DNA of 64,000 bases from Chitinophagaceae bacterium (GCA_016721385.1 JADKIE010000001.1:862501-926500); one strand, 5' to 3'. Shown: positions 1 to 10,308, numbered from the stretch's first letter. Notes: a model not told the origin generated them from the sequence alone. Made by a program: numbers and translations.

Positions 1-357
1 AGCCTTGCCGGAAGCAAAAGCGATATTGACACCAAAGGAAAAATTTTGTTTGTGGAAGATACCGGCGAATATTTATATAGTTTGGACAGAATGTTTTGGA
101 ACTTAAAACGCAGCGGTAAACTTGATAAATTGAAGGGGTTAATTGTTGGGGGTTTTAAAATTAAAAAAGATGACCCCGGCGAAGAGTTTGGTAAAACGCT
201 TGAAGAAATTGTTTTAGAAAAAATTAAGGAATACAACTATCCTGTTTGTTTTGATTTCCCTGTAGGGCATCAAAAAAACAATTTTGCTTTAAAGTGTGGC
301 ATACAACACAGGCTGGCTGTACATTTAAATGAGTGTATGTTAAGTGAGGTTAAATAA
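1..357 (+). CDS. LD-carboxypeptidase (peptidase S66), C-terminal part, truncated by window edge
   Basis: The frame is open from the first base, so the N-terminal half lies upstream of the window. The visible 118 residues match the C-terminal half of the S66 gene at 4036-4941: the acid-residue segment ILFVEDTGEYLYSLDRM, then LKRSGKLDKLKGLIVGGF, then the histidine segment FPVGHQKNNFALKCG. In S66 enzymes a Ser-Glu-His triad cleaves the L,D bond of murein tetrapeptides during peptidoglycan recycling. Glu and His are present here; the Ser would lie outside. It is a paralogue rather than a fragment of the second copy, since the two differ at many positions. A later TTG at 46 is internal, not a start. 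Confidence 0.85.
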   Translation, partial: SLAGSKSDIDTKGKILFVEDTGEYLYSLDRMFWNLKRSGKLDKLKGLIVGGFKIKKDDPGEEFGKTLEEIVLEKIKEYNYPVCFDFPVGHQKNNFALKCGIQHRLAVHLNECMLSEVK

Positions 358-375
358 AAAGCCTTATTTCCACAT

Positions 376-1053
376 TTACATACTAATTGTAAATCCGGTA
401 GAAATGGTAACCGCATTTGTTTTAATAACATTACCAGAACCTGTTTGCGATTTATAAATATTTGAAAGCCCGTAATTATCGCTCACACCAAAATCAAGTT
501 TTAGTTTTTTAGTAACAGGCACTTGTAATCCTGTGCCAACAGAAATTCCAAAGTTCATTTTTTTGTAGTAGTCGGAGCTGCTTTCGGTAGTTGATGGTTG
601 GTTAGCAGGCAGCGGTGCCTGATATTTAATAACAATTTTATTGCTTAATGGAATGCCTAAAAATATACCTGCATTAATATTAAATTTAATTTTGCTTCCA
701 TAGGAATATTCGGCCAAAACAGGTAAGTTTAGGTAATTTAATTTATGTAACACATTACCTTTCACTAAATCTGTACCGTTTGCACTTACAAATGTTAAAG
801 AACGATACATCCATCCGTATTGATCGTATTGCGCCAATACTTTAATACCAAACTCATTAGTAACATTCAATTTAACATGTCCGCCAAAGCTTGGGCCTAT
901 CAATACACTTTTATAATCTTTTGAAATTGCATTTCCGTTTGCAGAGCCTATATTTATTCCGCCATGTAAGCCATATTCAAAGTTTATTTTTTGTGCATTG
1001 CTAAATAAAAATAAAATAGAACAAAAAATAGTTGGTGTTAAATACTTTTTCAT
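376..1053 (-). CDS. Outer-membrane beta-barrel protein (PorT/OMP_b-brl type)
   Basis: This 225-residue protein has a clear signal peptide (MKKYLTPTIFCSILFLFSNA, cleavage before QK). Alternating aromatic and polar strands follow, for example FGIKVLAQYDQYGW and LNYLNLPVLAEYSYG, and the end VTISTGFTISM is typical of small Bacteroidota outer-membrane barrels. No ligand can be read from the sequence. It is convergent with the S66 fragment (18 bp gap) and lies 78 bp downstream of the CHU_C protein gene on the same strand, so the two may be cotranscribed. Barrel class is fairly secure; function is unknown. Confidence 0.75.
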   Translation of the reverse strand: MKKYLTPTIFCSILFLFSNAQKINFEYGLHGGINIGSANGNAISKDYKSVLIGPSFGGHVKLNVTNEFGIKVLAQYDQYGWMYRSLTFVSANGTDLVKGNVLHKLNYLNLPVLAEYSYGSKIKFNINAGIFLGIPLSNKIVIKYQAPLPANQPSTTESSSDYYKKMNFGISVGTGLQVPVTKKLKLDFGVSDNYGLSNIYKSQTGSGNVIKTNAVTISTGFTISM

Positions 1054-1131
1054 ATTTGAGGGATTAAAAGATTAGTAATTGGTTTCATGATTTTTCAAAT
1101 TCTAAAGCTTTAATTTAATAAAGCCAATGTA

Positions 1132-3967
1132 TTATCTAATCAATATTGAAGTTCCTTTTTCATATACGGCTTTATTGGTCCATGGGTTAATGTAGCTTAG
1201 TTCCCAAACATACGTTCCATAATCGGCAGGTTGGCCTTTATAATGTCCATCCCAGCCTTCTAAGGGGTTTTTTGTTGTAAACATTGGCTCTCCTAATCGG
1301 TTATATACTTTTAAAGAAAATGCTTTTGCCAAATCTGCATTTACAGCTTTTAGTACATCATTTAATCCATCGTTGTTGGGGGAAAAAGCACCAGGCACCT
1401 TTATTAAACAGGCATCCAGCACTTTAATATTTAATTCATCTTGCACTTTACAACCATGATTATCTATTAACAAGTTATATTTTCTGGTAAACATGTTTGT
1501 AACAATGTGAGCTGTTGTAGCTCCGGTATTCCAACTATAATTATACCCTGTAATTGGGGTAGCACCTATCAGCATTGTTTCGTTAGGGCAAAGCACTGTA
1601 TCGCTCCCTAAATTTAACTTAGGTATGGCGTAAATTTGTACATTTTTAAAGGTACTCACGGGTCCGCAAAACCTATCCATACCTGTTAGTGTAATAGTAT
1701 AATTACCTTCGTTGGGATATTTGAATAATACATTACGGGTGTTAGCAAATGTTTTTCCATTGCCATTATCCCATAAATAATTATCTACAAATGGGCTGGT
1801 AGCTTTTGTTAATAAAATAGAGTTGCTTGTGCAATACTGTGGTTGCAATCCTATTATACCTATTGATGCCGGTGGTGTTACTACAATTGTTTGCTCTGCT
1901 GTATCTATACAGCCATATATGTCATTTACAATTAAGCGTATTGTGTAGTTTTGTGCTGTTGCATACGAATGTGGCGGTGGCGTTATTCCGTTAAAAATGC
2001 TGGCATCGCCAAATTGCCAAAGGTGTTGTAAACCAATGCCGCCAATTGTTGTATTAATAAGAGCCACATCGGTTCCATAACAAGTGGTATCATTTTGCAA
2101 TAGAGAAATGCCCGGTTTAAAATAATTACCCAAAACAACATCTTGTGTTGCTGTTTCGTTACAAAAACCATTATCCACTTTTAATGTAATGCTTACAGTA
2201 GGTGTAGTAGTAGCAGCTAAGTAAGTAACGGTTTGCCCGTTTTGGGTTGTGCCATCGCTAAATGTCCACACCCAACTATTTATACCATTACCACCAGGGT
2301 GACTTAAAGCAATAGTATCTGTAACACAATCCCATTTTACCACACTTGAAAAAGTGGGGTTTAATTTACCCAAGATATTTAAGTCAATTGTTTCATTTAC
2401 ATTTTGTACGGCAAAACAAGTATCTAAAATCCCATTGCCGTCTGTTCCAATTTTATTGTGTAATGTATATAAACCTTGTGTAGTAATTGGTTGAGATAGC
2501 TGTACATCCACCCAATTGGTATAGCCGCCTGATACACAAGTAGCATCTGGTGTAGCTCCAGTTACTGTAACTGCAGATGAACCAGTAACCCAAAAGTCTG
2601 ACCCGTTAGCGGCAATACTTGCACAACGGATTGGTTTTGAGTAAAATGCTCTAATTGTGTTAGGTGTACACTTAGCATATTGCACAGAATCAAACTTTGG
2701 AAAAACGGTGGGTTGTGGAATATTTATAGCAATAGTTTTACCAGCTAGCATATCTACTCCACAAGTATCTCTTACTGTGTTACCATCGGTTCCGTTATTA
2801 ACTACCAATTGATAATTGCCATAAGGCAATGGATTTTGTAAGTTTAACCGCAACCCTGTTGCTCTGCCATTAATACAATTATAGGTTGCAGATGTAATTG
2901 CCGGATTACCCGGAACAATTGCAAACTCACTACCACTGGCTGTTACACTACTACATTCAAACAGTTTGTTAAAGTCAACATCAATATATCTTGGGGCACA
3001 ACCTGTAAAATTTGTTGCAGCAAAATCAAGAGGTGTTTGAACTGGTACTACAAAGGAATATCTACAGGAGCTAATAATCTTCTACATACATTTTCAAATG
3101 TATTACCATCTGTGCCATCTGCAACTTGTAATGTGTAACTACCTGATGGCAATGGAGCAGGTAAATCAATTACTAATGAAGTAACAGCATTTGCACCAAT
3201 GCTGCAATCCGAAACTACACCTGTTATTGTCGTTGCTCCGCCAATAATTGTAAACTCACTACCCAATGGAGTAATGGTGTTACATAACATATCTTCAGAA
3301 AAAGTAACTTTAAGTTTAGATGCATCGCAACCAACAATATTTACATTTGAAATGGTAGGTGCAGCACTGTTTGTTAATACTGCAGTACCACTAAAATCAA
3401 TTGTGTAACCCAATCCGGAGCTTGACCAATTATTAACCATCAACATATAATCATGCCCTGTAACCAAATTAACCAGCCTGTTAAATTGTGAGCCGGGAGG
3501 GCCTCCTGCACAGGCCACATCAGATGCGCCGGCAGCAGTGCAACCTGTAGGTCCGGTTACACCGCTTAAGCTTAATGAAACTCTTAGTTCCATTATATAT
3601 ACATCGTTGGGAGATCTACCGGTAATATCAACCATTTCCCAATCAAAATCATCTCCAGCAGATAAAGGAGTAAGCAAAAAACCAAATACTCCAGCCTGAT
3701 AGCAATGGAATTTATACCAAAGCGAATTATCCGTCGTTACAATATCTCCGCAACCAGCTGTTGGGTTAGGCAAATTTCCATTTCAGTGCATATCTGAGTA
3801 TTATTTTCTGTAAATCTAACATTTCCACACACTGCAGTTGCTACCGGTGGTGCACTACCTGGTCCCTGACATGGACCTAATGGCCTATTTGAAATATTAG
3901 CTGGCCTCACTTTTTGTGCATTACCAACAAAAGGAAGAAGCAGTAAAAAAAAAGCCAAAAAACGCAT
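1132..3967 (-). CDS. Large secreted PKD-repeat protein with gliding-motility (CHU_C) T9SS C-terminal domain; two frameshifts
   Basis: Read through two single-base deletions the gene encodes about 945 residues. It has a signal peptide (MRFLAFFLLLLPFVGNAQ), two or three repeats of the type ending GSYTLQVADGTDGN / GNYQLVVNNGTDGN, then PKD-like domains with WQFGDAS and WTFSDGT motifs. The C-terminus is a type B T9SS/gliding domain (VPGAFSPNNDGLNDVL, then YNRLGEPMF and GWDGHYKGQPADYGTYVW). Such proteins are exported by the type IX system and attached to or released from the surface as adhesins or matrix proteins. Frame breaks are at about 3777 (GG run) and 3052 (T run), and the frame is open across 2854-3050, so this is one gene. 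The segment starting at TTG 2853 is not a separate gene. Confidence 0.85.
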
Positions 3968-4035
3968 AAGCAGTTGTTTAATACTGGTAAATTTAATTAT
4001 AATTTTGTTGAATTCTAACTTTTAAACACCAAGTT

Positions 4036-4941
4036 TTGATAAAGATACCACCATACTTAAAAAAAGGTTGCACCATTGGCATTACCTGCCCTGCTGGTTA
4101 TATGGCTGCCGAAAAAGCTCAAACTTGCATTAGCATATTACAAAAATGGGGTTATAATGTAATGGTTGGCAAAACATTAGGTAGCAACAGCATTAATTAT
4201 TTTAGCGGTACAGATGAAGATAGAAGAGATGAGCTGCAAGCTATGCTTGATGATAAAAGTATTGATGCTATTTTATTTGGCAGAGGAGGTTACGGTGTTG
4301 GCAGAATAATAGACAAGCTAAACTTTACAAAATTTAAAAAAAATCCTAAATGGATTATTGGCTTTAGCGATATTACTGTTTTACACAATCATTTACATAC
4401 CAATTGTAACACCGCCAGTTTACATGCTCCAATGGCTGCTGCATTTAATGAAGGTGAAAATGAATTTATTCTTTCCTTAAAAAATGCATTGGTTGGTAAA
4501 AAGGGAAAATACAAAGTAGTAATACATTCGTTCAACAAAAAGGGAAATGCCGCAGGACAATTAGTTGGTGGCAATTTAGCTTTGCTTACCAATTGTATTG
4601 GTACACCAAGCGACATAAACACAAAAAATAAAATTTTATTTATAGAAGATATTGGTGAACAAATTTATAGTGTTGATAGAATGCTGTATCAATTAAAACG
4701 CAGCGGTAAATTAAAAAATCTTGCCGGATTGGTTGTTGGTAAGTTTACCGATATGAAAGATACCGACAGGCCCTTTGGAAAAACGGTTGAAGAAGCAATA
4801 AAAGAAATTGTTGCCGAATATAAATATCCGGTTTGTTTTAATTTTCCTGTAAGCCACACCACAGAAAATGTAGCACTAAAAGTGGGTGTAAAATATGATT
4901 TAAAGGTTGGCAGCAAAAGTGTTTTACTATCGGAGCTTTAA
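4036..4941 (+). CDS. LD-carboxypeptidase, peptidase family S66
   Basis: Complete 301-residue S66 enzyme, the usual family length. The nucleophile Ser is near residue 111 in IIGFSDITVLHNH. The Glu is near 205 in FIEDIGEQIYS and the His near 273 in FPVSHTTENVAL, so the triad is intact. Members trim the terminal D-Ala from murein tetrapeptides in the cytoplasm during cell-wall recycling; substrate here is inferred from family. The start is a TTG giving MIKIPPYLKKG; no in-frame ATG lies nearby upstream. It faces away from the CHU_C gene and overlaps the 3' end of the downstream hydrolase by 15 bp (convergent). Confidence 0.9.
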   Translation: MIKIPPYLKKGCTIGITCPAGYMAAEKAQTCISILQKWGYNVMVGKTLGSNSINYFSGTDEDRRDELQAMLDDKSIDAILFGRGGYGVGRIIDKLNFTKFKKNPKWIIGFSDITVLHNHLHTNCNTASLHAPMAAAFNEGENEFILSLKNALVGKKGKYKVVIHSFNKKGNAAGQLVGGNLALLTNCIGTPSDINTKNKILFIEDIGEQIYSVDRMLYQLKRSGKLKNLAGLVVGKFTDMKDTDRPFGKTVEEAIKEIVAEYKYPVCFNFPVSHTTENVALKVGVKYDLKVGSKSVLLSEL

Positions 4942-5739
4942 TAAACTATCCAGCTTTTTTTTATACAAATCAAATTCTGCTAAGTTATGGTGGGTTCCGT
5001 TTTCAATAGTAATAAACTCATCAATTGGTTTTAGCACATTTCTCAACTTACTTGCATTTCTATACGGTATTACGCCATCATCGGTACCATGAAAAATCGT
5101 TATTGGATATTTTACTTCGCCTAAATATTCGTTTACAGGAATTTTATATGTACTCATTTTTGTTGTAGGATAAATAGGTGCATAGCAACTAAATAACGAT
5201 GGAATGCTGTAATACGGTGTTTCTAAAATTAATCGTTTATTATTTGTTACGGATGCTGCATAAGCAGCAATGCCAGTACCCAATGATTTACCGTAAATAA
5301 TTATATTATCATTTTTAAATTTTGCATTGGCCATTTTATAAACCTGTAAGGCTAATTCATTCAATTTTTTTTCTGTACGCAGGCCTGTGCTTTTACCAAA
5401 TCCCTGATAATCGGGCATCCAAACCTCGTAGCCATTTTTAGTAAACGCATTTACAAATTTTGCATATCGATTTATATTTTGTTTATTGCCATGGTAGTAA
5501 AGCACAACTCCATTGGTAATTGTATCTGTACTAAAAAACTTAACCATATTAATAGTTTCATCACTATTTAACGGAATAGCAACTTCTTCAAAAGGGGTTT
5601 TAAAATCAAATGTATAATCTGCCGCCAGTGTTACAGGATGAAATAAGAACTTTTCTTGTAAGTAATATAAAGCAATGCCTATGCTACAGTAAAGGAGTAC
5701 TATTATTTTAATCCATCTAAATGTTTTTTTCTTATTCAT
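4927..5739 (-). CDS. Membrane-anchored alpha/beta hydrolase
   Basis: A 270-residue protein with one N-terminal membrane segment (WIKIIVLLYCSIGIALYYL) and an alpha/beta-hydrolase fold. The oxyanion strand is VVLYYHGN, the nucleophile elbow IIYGKSLGTG (Ser near 145), an acid HGTDDGVIPY and the catalytic His in NGTHHNL. The fold resembles ABHD13/Bem46-type serine hydrolases, which are esterases or thioesterases of largely unknown substrate. The next gene downstream in the same orientation group, at 5778-6568, is a paralogue with the same architecture, so this is a tandem duplication. Class is secure; the substrate is not predictable. Confidence 0.85.
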   Translation of the reverse strand: MNKKKTFRWIKIIVLLYCSIGIALYYLQEKFLFHPVTLAADYTFDFKTPFEEVAIPLNSDETINMVKFFSTDTITNGVVLYYHGNKQNINRYAKFVNAFTKNGYEVWMPDYQGFGKSTGLRTEKKLNELALQVYKMANAKFKNDNIIIYGKSLGTGIAAYAASVTNNKRLILETPYYSIPSLFSCYAPIYPTTKMSTYKIPVNEYLGEVKYPITIFHGTDDGVIPYRNASKLRNVLKPIDEFITIENGTHHNLAEFDLYKKKLDSLLKLR

Positions 5740-5777
5740 TCATTAAACTTAAAAATTTTCTATGCGATTCAGGATTA

Positions 5778-6568
5778 TTAATACTTAAGTATATCTCGTA
5801 TAAAATTATGATACTCCGGAAAAAAAGGAAGATTATTATGCCCTCCTCCATGTATTGTTATTAAAGTAATTTTTCTGGGATTTAGCGCTTGTAATTTTTT
5901 ACTTTGGCTAATAGGTATCAGCCAATCTTTATTACCATGCAAAATATAGGTATGGCAATTTACTTTTGGTATCCATTTATCGGTACGTAAATGATAACGC
6001 AGCACATACTTAAGTGGTAGCATTGGTAAAAAACGTTCTATTGTTTTTTTGAAACTAAAATAGGGTGCATCTAAAATTAAATAACGGGGTGTATTATCTG
6101 CTGCCAATTTTGCTGCAAATCCGCTACCAAGGCTTCTTCCATACACAATAATATGATTTTGGTGGTAGGTTTTAGTAAGCGTATCATACACAAACTGTGT
6201 ATCACTCAACATATCTTTTTCGTTACGCTTACCGGTGCTTTTGCCAAAGCCACGATAATCAATTAACACTACATCGTACTCGTATCTGTAAAAATCTTTT
6301 GCATACTTTGCCCAGCCTTTTATACTGCGGCTGTTGCCATGAAAGTATAAAACTAACCCCAGGGGGTTTTCTACCTTAAAATGTAAGCCATTAATTCGTA
6401 CGCCTTATGGTTCTACATAAAAAAAAGTTCTTCAAAAGGAGCGTCGTATTTATATACAAAATCCTGTTTCAGCTTTTCGGGCTTAAAAATAAATTTTTCT
6501 TGTACAAAATAAGCTATTACAGATAGTACTGCAATGCCTATCACTATATATAGAATTAGCTGTAGCAC
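5778..6568 (-). pseudogene. Alpha/beta hydrolase, tandem paralogue, broken by a frameshift and an in-frame stop
   Basis: Reading from a GTG at 6568 gives an N-terminal membrane helix and VQEKFIFKPEKLKQDF, matching LQEKFLFHPVTLAADY of the neighbour. The frame breaks in an A8 run near 6423. It then meets an in-frame TAA at 6405-6407 and continues with LVLYFHGNSRSIKGW, YGRSLGSGFAAK (Ser elbow), HGNKDWLIPISQ and GGGHNNLP. All catalytic elements are therefore still encoded. One indel and one substitution would restore it, so it may be a sequencing artefact or an early pseudogene. The stretch from GTG 6269 alone would lack the oxyanion strand and is unlikely to be a real gene. Confidence 0.7.
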
Positions 6569-6606
6569 TATTTAATTTTAGTTGAACCGGGTTAATATAA
6601 GGAGTT

Positions 6607-8625
6607 TTATTCGCCCTCTTCGTCGGTATAAATTCGTTTTAATTTTAATTTTGTTGTAGGCGCTACAATTAGCGGAAATTTTTCTACCTGCACATAGCTT
6701 TGTTCCAGACCAAAGCCTTTTTCTTCGCTTAAAGATAGCTCTTTAAGCCAGAAATGCAGTCGCATAATAACTCTTTCTATAAAAGGTAATTCATTATCTT
6801 GACTAAGGAATTTTTCCATTACAATAAATTTAAAATCGCCAACTACATTATTTTTTTGCTGGCTTTCGTAACGGCTGGTAACATTTACTTCTCTGTTTGC
6901 CACCAATTCCGAAACTACTTTTTTAAACATCAAATTAATACGAGGCGCTACTCTAAAGCCTAACTTAAACTCTACTCTAATAATGTCGTTGGGTATAATG
7001 TGTGTTACCTCGTACTCACAAGTGTAAGGTTCATCCACCGTATCTACATGTACAAACCAATAAATATCGGCACGTTTGGGCATACCGCTTAATATGGAGT
7101 AAATTATTTTATGCTCAATTTCCTTAGGGTTATTGGCACTACTCATATACACTAAATGTGTAGCATATTTGGGCACAGTGCTGTCATTGCTTAATTCTTC
7201 TAACTTAGGTATGTAATCGTCCATCTTAACAAACTCTACATACCTGTTTTTAATTTTTCTTGCTCTGTACCACGTGTACATTACCGCAAATAAAGCGCCG
7301 CCTACTATTAACGTAACATAACCGCCATGAGGGAATTTATCTAAATTGGCTATTAAGAAACTAATTTCTATTGTTATGTAAACAAGCAAGAAAAGATAAA
7401 TAAAAATTGCCTTCCGTCGTTTGGTAATTAAATAATTAGCAAATAGAATGGTGGTTGCCAGCATGCATAGTGTTATTGCCAAACCATAAGCGGCTTCCAT
7501 TTTGCTACTTTCTCTAAAAAATAAAACTATACCTACACAACCAATAAAAAGCAATGTGTTTATTGCCGGTATAAACAACTGCCCTTTGGCCTCGGTAGGG
7601 TAATTGATTTTCATTTTGGGCCAAAGATTTAAACGCATGGCTTCGCTTATTAGTGTAAACGAACCACTAATTAATGCCTGACTTGCAATAATTGCTGCAG
7701 CTGTTGCTATTACAATGCCAGGTAACACAAACCATTGTGGCATAATACCATAAATGGGTTTAATTATTTCTTCGGCAGTTGGGTATATGTGTTTTACTTT
7801 TTCTAAATCGGCCGATGCTGCAAATACTGTTCCGCTATGTTTACTTAAAAGCCATGCTCCTTGCCCTAAGTATTGTACAATTAAGCATGTTTTTACAAAT
7901 ATCCAGGATATGCGTATGTTGCCTCTTCCACAATGGCCTAAATCGCTGTACAAAGCCTCGGCACCTGTTGTACAAAGAAATACAGCGCCAAGAATCCAAA
8001 AGCCGTGTGGGTATTGTGTAAGCAATTTTACAGCATAATAAGGATTTAATGATTTAAATACGCCCCAGTAATTGGGTATTTGCGAAATGCCTAATACTAA
8101 TAACATGGTAAACCAAACCATCATTATTGGGCCAAATAATTTACCAATACCTGCACTTCCAAATTGTTGCATTAAAAACAGCACAACTAATATTCCTATT
8201 ACTATATATACAATTGTAGATGTAGAAATATCGGCAAATTTTGGAATATTGCGTAAACCTTCTACAGCCGATGTTACCGAAATGGGTGGTGTAATCATAC
8301 CATCAGCCAATAAAGCGGCGCCACCAAGCATAGCAGGAATTACCAACCATTTTTTTTGCCTGCGTACTAAAGTATATAACGAAAATATGCCGCCTTCACC
8401 CCTGTTATCGGCTTTTAAGGTAAGTACTACATATTTAAAAGTGGTTTGCAGGGTTAACGTCCAAATTATGCAACTTAACGATCCTAATATTAACAGTTCA
8501 TCAATAGGTTTTCCGTTTACAATGGCATCAAATACATAGAGCGGAGAAGTTCCAATATCACCATAAATAATTCCTAAAGCAATAAGTAAGCCTGCGGCGG
8601 TTACTTTATTTACATGTTTGCTCAC
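6607..8625 (-). CDS. kup: KUP-family potassium uptake transporter
   Basis: A 672-residue polytopic protein carrying the KUP hallmark near the N-terminus (GIIYGDIGTSPLYVFDAI), about twelve membrane segments over residues 10-430, and a hydrophilic C-terminal domain of about 200 residues, as in Kup/TrkD. It imports K+ with protons across the inner membrane. ADNRGEGGIFSLY is another family motif. It lies 162 bp downstream of atpH but is separated from it by a terminator and has its own promoter-like box at 8694-8701. Complete and undisturbed. Confidence 0.95.
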   Translation of the reverse strand: MSKHVNKVTAAGLLIALGIIYGDIGTSPLYVFDAIVNGKPIDELLILGSLSCIIWTLTLQTTFKYVVLTLKADNRGEGGIFSLYTLVRRQKKWLVIPAMLGGAALLADGMITPPISVTSAVEGLRNIPKFADISTSTIVYIVIGILVVLFLMQQFGSAGIGKLFGPIMMVWFTMLLVLGISQIPNYWGVFKSLNPYYAVKLLTQYPHGFWILGAVFLCTTGAEALYSDLGHCGRGNIRISWIFVKTCLIVQYLGQGAWLLSKHSGTVFAASADLEKVKHIYPTAEEIIKPIYGIMPQWFVLPGIVIATAAAIIASQALISGSFTLISEAMRLNLWPKMKINYPTEAKGQLFIPAINTLLFIGCVGIVLFFRESSKMEAAYGLAITLCMLATTILFANYLITKRRKAIFIYLFLLVYITIEISFLIANLDKFPHGGYVTLIVGGALFAVMYTWYRARKIKNRYVEFVKMDDYIPKLEELSNDSTVPKYATHLVYMSSANNPKEIEHKIIYSILSGMPKRADIYWFVHVDTVDEPYTCEYEVTHIIPNDIIRVEFKLGFRVAPRINLMFKKVVSELVANREVNVTSRYESQQKNNVVGDFKFIVMEKFLSQDNELPFIERVIMRLHFWLKELSLSEEKGFGLEQSYVQVEKFPLIVAPTTKLKLKRIYTDEEGE

Positions 8626-8657
8626 AAAAAATAATTTATTAAAAAGATGGTTTTATA

Positions 8658-8683
8658 AAACATAAGGTTGTATGCTTATGTTT
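8658..8683 (-). promoter_or_regulatory. Hairpin in the kup 5' leader
   Basis: A 9-bp stem (8658-8666 with 8675-8683, AAACATAAG / CTTATGTTT) closes an 8-nt loop between the promoter-like box and the kup start. It lacks a following T-run on the coding strand, so it is not an obvious terminator. It matches no riboswitch I know; a role in kup translation or mRNA stability is speculative. Confidence 0.35.
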
Positions 8684-8693
8684 TTTATGGGTA

Positions 8694-8701
8694 CAAATGT
8701 A
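8694..8701 (-). promoter_or_regulatory. Promoter -7 element for kup
   Basis: TACATTTG on the minus strand fits the Bacteroidota -7 consensus TAnnTTTG exactly. A TTTG lies 16 bases further upstream, a little closer than the usual spacing of about 19. This gives a leader of about 65 nt for kup. Confidence 0.5.
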
Positions 8702-8744
8702 TATCTAATTGAAATATCAAATACATTTTTTTACAGGTAATAAA

Positions 8745-8772
8745 AAAGCCGCTTTAGGTATAAAGCGGCTTT
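8745..8772 (-). terminator. Terminator after atpH
   Basis: A perfect 12-bp stem (8745-8756 and 8761-8772, AAAGCCGCTTTA) with a 4-nt loop. On the minus strand it is followed by a T-run, so it ends the atp transcript before kup. Confidence 0.85.
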
Positions 8773-8787
8773 AACATTTTTGTACTA

Positions 8788-9351
8788 TTATCTTAGCTTA
8801 TGTATATAATCGTTGTTTAAAAATTGCTTACGTATATCTTTTAAATCTCTTAAAATACTGGCATCTATCAAGGTATTTTCGGTTTCTAAAACAAACCCGC
8901 CAATTAATTCGTCTTTTACGGCAGTTTCCATTTCTACTTCGTATGCAGAGCCGCCGGCCTTTACTTTTGCCAAAATTTCGTTTTTCAATTCATCACTCAT
9001 TGGTACAGCCGTAGTAACTTTTACCTTTTGTATATTTTTTACTTTATTGTATTGTTCTATATATGCCTCTACAATTTCGGGTAAACTGTTTTCTCTGTTT
9101 TTTCGTACCAGTAAATTAATAAACAAATTAGAAAGATTTCCTATTCTGCTTTTCGTTACTGCTTCAATTATCTTTCCTTTTACACTGCCCTGAATGATTG
9201 GGCTTACCAACATAGACACAAAATCGGGATTGCTTTTGCAAATGCTTTTAAGCAATTTCATATCTGCCTGCACAGCATCTAACTGATTTTGCTCTGTTGC
9301 AATATCAATTAAACTTTTGGCGTATCTGTTTGCTAAACGTGGATTGTTCAT
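8788..9351 (-). CDS. atpH: ATP synthase F1 subunit delta
   Basis: A 187-residue OSCP/delta protein: N-terminal helical bundle starting NNPRLANRYAKSLIDIA, and the C-terminal signature ELIGGFVLETENTLIDASILRDL. It forms the stalk cap joining the F1 head to subunit b. It is the last gene of the local atpB-atpE-atpF-atpH set and is followed by a terminator. The usual next genes, atpA and atpG, are absent, so the F1 head genes must lie elsewhere. Confidence 0.95.
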   Translation of the reverse strand: MNNPRLANRYAKSLIDIATEQNQLDAVQADMKLLKSICKSNPDFVSMLVSPIIQGSVKGKIIEAVTKSRIGNLSNLFINLLVRKNRENSLPEIVEAYIEQYNKVKNIQKVKVTTAVPMSDELKNEILAKVKAGGSAYEVEMETAVKDELIGGFVLETENTLIDASILRDLKDIRKQFLNNDYIHKLR

Positions 9352-9400
9352 ACTTAATTACGAATGTGCAATTATAAATCAGGAGTAGTTACAAAACATT

Positions 9401-9428
9401 CCTAATTCTTAATTCCTAATTTTTAATT
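9401..9428 (-). repeat. Four tandem 7-nt units at the end of atpF
   Basis: Four consecutive heptamers read CCTAATT, CTTAATT, CCTAATT and TTTAATT on the plus strand (9401, 9408, 9415, 9422). The last unit overlaps the restored atpF stop. It belongs to the 7-nt-period spacer family seen elsewhere in the window. Confidence 0.7.
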
Positions 9429-9934
9429 CAACTTTGCTTCTCCGGCTAATTGCTTAATATAGCTTTCTTGCTCTGTTTTGTTGCCTAACTCTCTGCGTAA
9501 AACTTTTCGCTAACCTCTATTACCAAATTACCTACCTGATTTTTAATTTCGGTAAGTGCTGCCATTTTTTGATGGTTAATAGCTGCTTGTGCATCGGTAA
9601 TAATTTTATTAGCTTCTACTTTAGCCTGGTCTTTAGCTTCGTTTATAATTTTATCTTTTATGTCTTTAGCTTCTTTAAGCATTACTGCTCTTTCTTCACG
9701 GGCCTTGGTTAATAAGGCTTCGTTATCATTTTTTAGCTGTGCCATTTCTGCCTGTACTTTAGCAGCTTGGGTAATAGCATCTTCAATTTTGTTTTCTCTT
9801 GTATGTACTGCTTTTAATATTGGTTTCCAGGCGTATTTGCCTAATACAAACATTACAATAAAAAACGTTACCGTCATCCATATTATTAACCCTAAGTCGG
9901 GTTTTACTAATGGATCTAAATCTAAAAAAAACAT
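9423..9934 (-). CDS. atpF: ATP synthase F0 subunit b; one frameshift near the 3' end
   Basis: Subunit b, the peripheral stalk. It has one N-terminal membrane helix (LGLIIWMTVTFFIVMFVLGKY) and then a long charged coiled coil (ENKIEDAITQAAKVQAEMAQ). The direct frame stops after EKFYAES at 9485. Adding one A to the run near 9511 restores EKVLRRELGNKTEQ and the tail IKQLAGEAKLN, ending at 9423, about 169 residues, the normal family length. The indel is almost surely an error because the restored tail is family-typical. It sits between atpE and atpH on the same strand. Confidence 0.93.
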
Positions 9935-10017
9935 ATAGTATATTTTATTTTTTTCTAATTAAATGCAAGTCCTCCGCCCTGTGCATCAAACTTGCATTAG
10001 TTTTTTTGCAATTGGTA

Positions 10018-10236
10018 TTATGCACCTAATTTTAAGCCTAAGAATGCAATTACACAAGCAAATAAAGCAACCGCCTCTACGAACGCTGCTGCAATAAGCA
10101 TTGTGCTTCTGAGATCATTCGCTGCTTCCGGCTGACGAGCAATACCTTCTGTTGCACCTTTACCAATTTGGCCAATACCAATACCAGCACCTACTGCTGC
10201 TAAACCAGCACCAATTGCTGCAATACTTCCGACCAT
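10018..10236 (-). CDS. atpE: ATP synthase F0 subunit c
   Basis: A 72-residue two-helix proteolipid that forms the rotor ring. The glycine-rich first helix is GAGLAAVGAGIGIGQIG, the polar loop ARQPEA, and the ion-binding carboxylate Glu54 lies in AAFVEAVALFACV. There is no Ser/Thr directly after the Glu, so the Na+ signature known from Na+ c-rings is not evident and proton coupling is the simpler reading (inference). Length is normal. Confidence 0.97.
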   Translation of the reverse strand: MVGSIAAIGAGLAAVGAGIGIGQIGKGATEGIARQPEAANDLRSTMLIAAAFVEAVALFACVIAFLGLKLGA

Positions 10237-10308
10237 AGTTTTACAATTTTTGCTGAAAGTTGCCTTTCAACGGGTTTACAAAAAAATATTTAAAGACCTC
10301 TTCCCAAC

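Noticed and set aside
8072..8539. 155-codon frame antisense to kup
   Set aside because: Shadow frame opposite an intact, well-recognised transporter; no family features.
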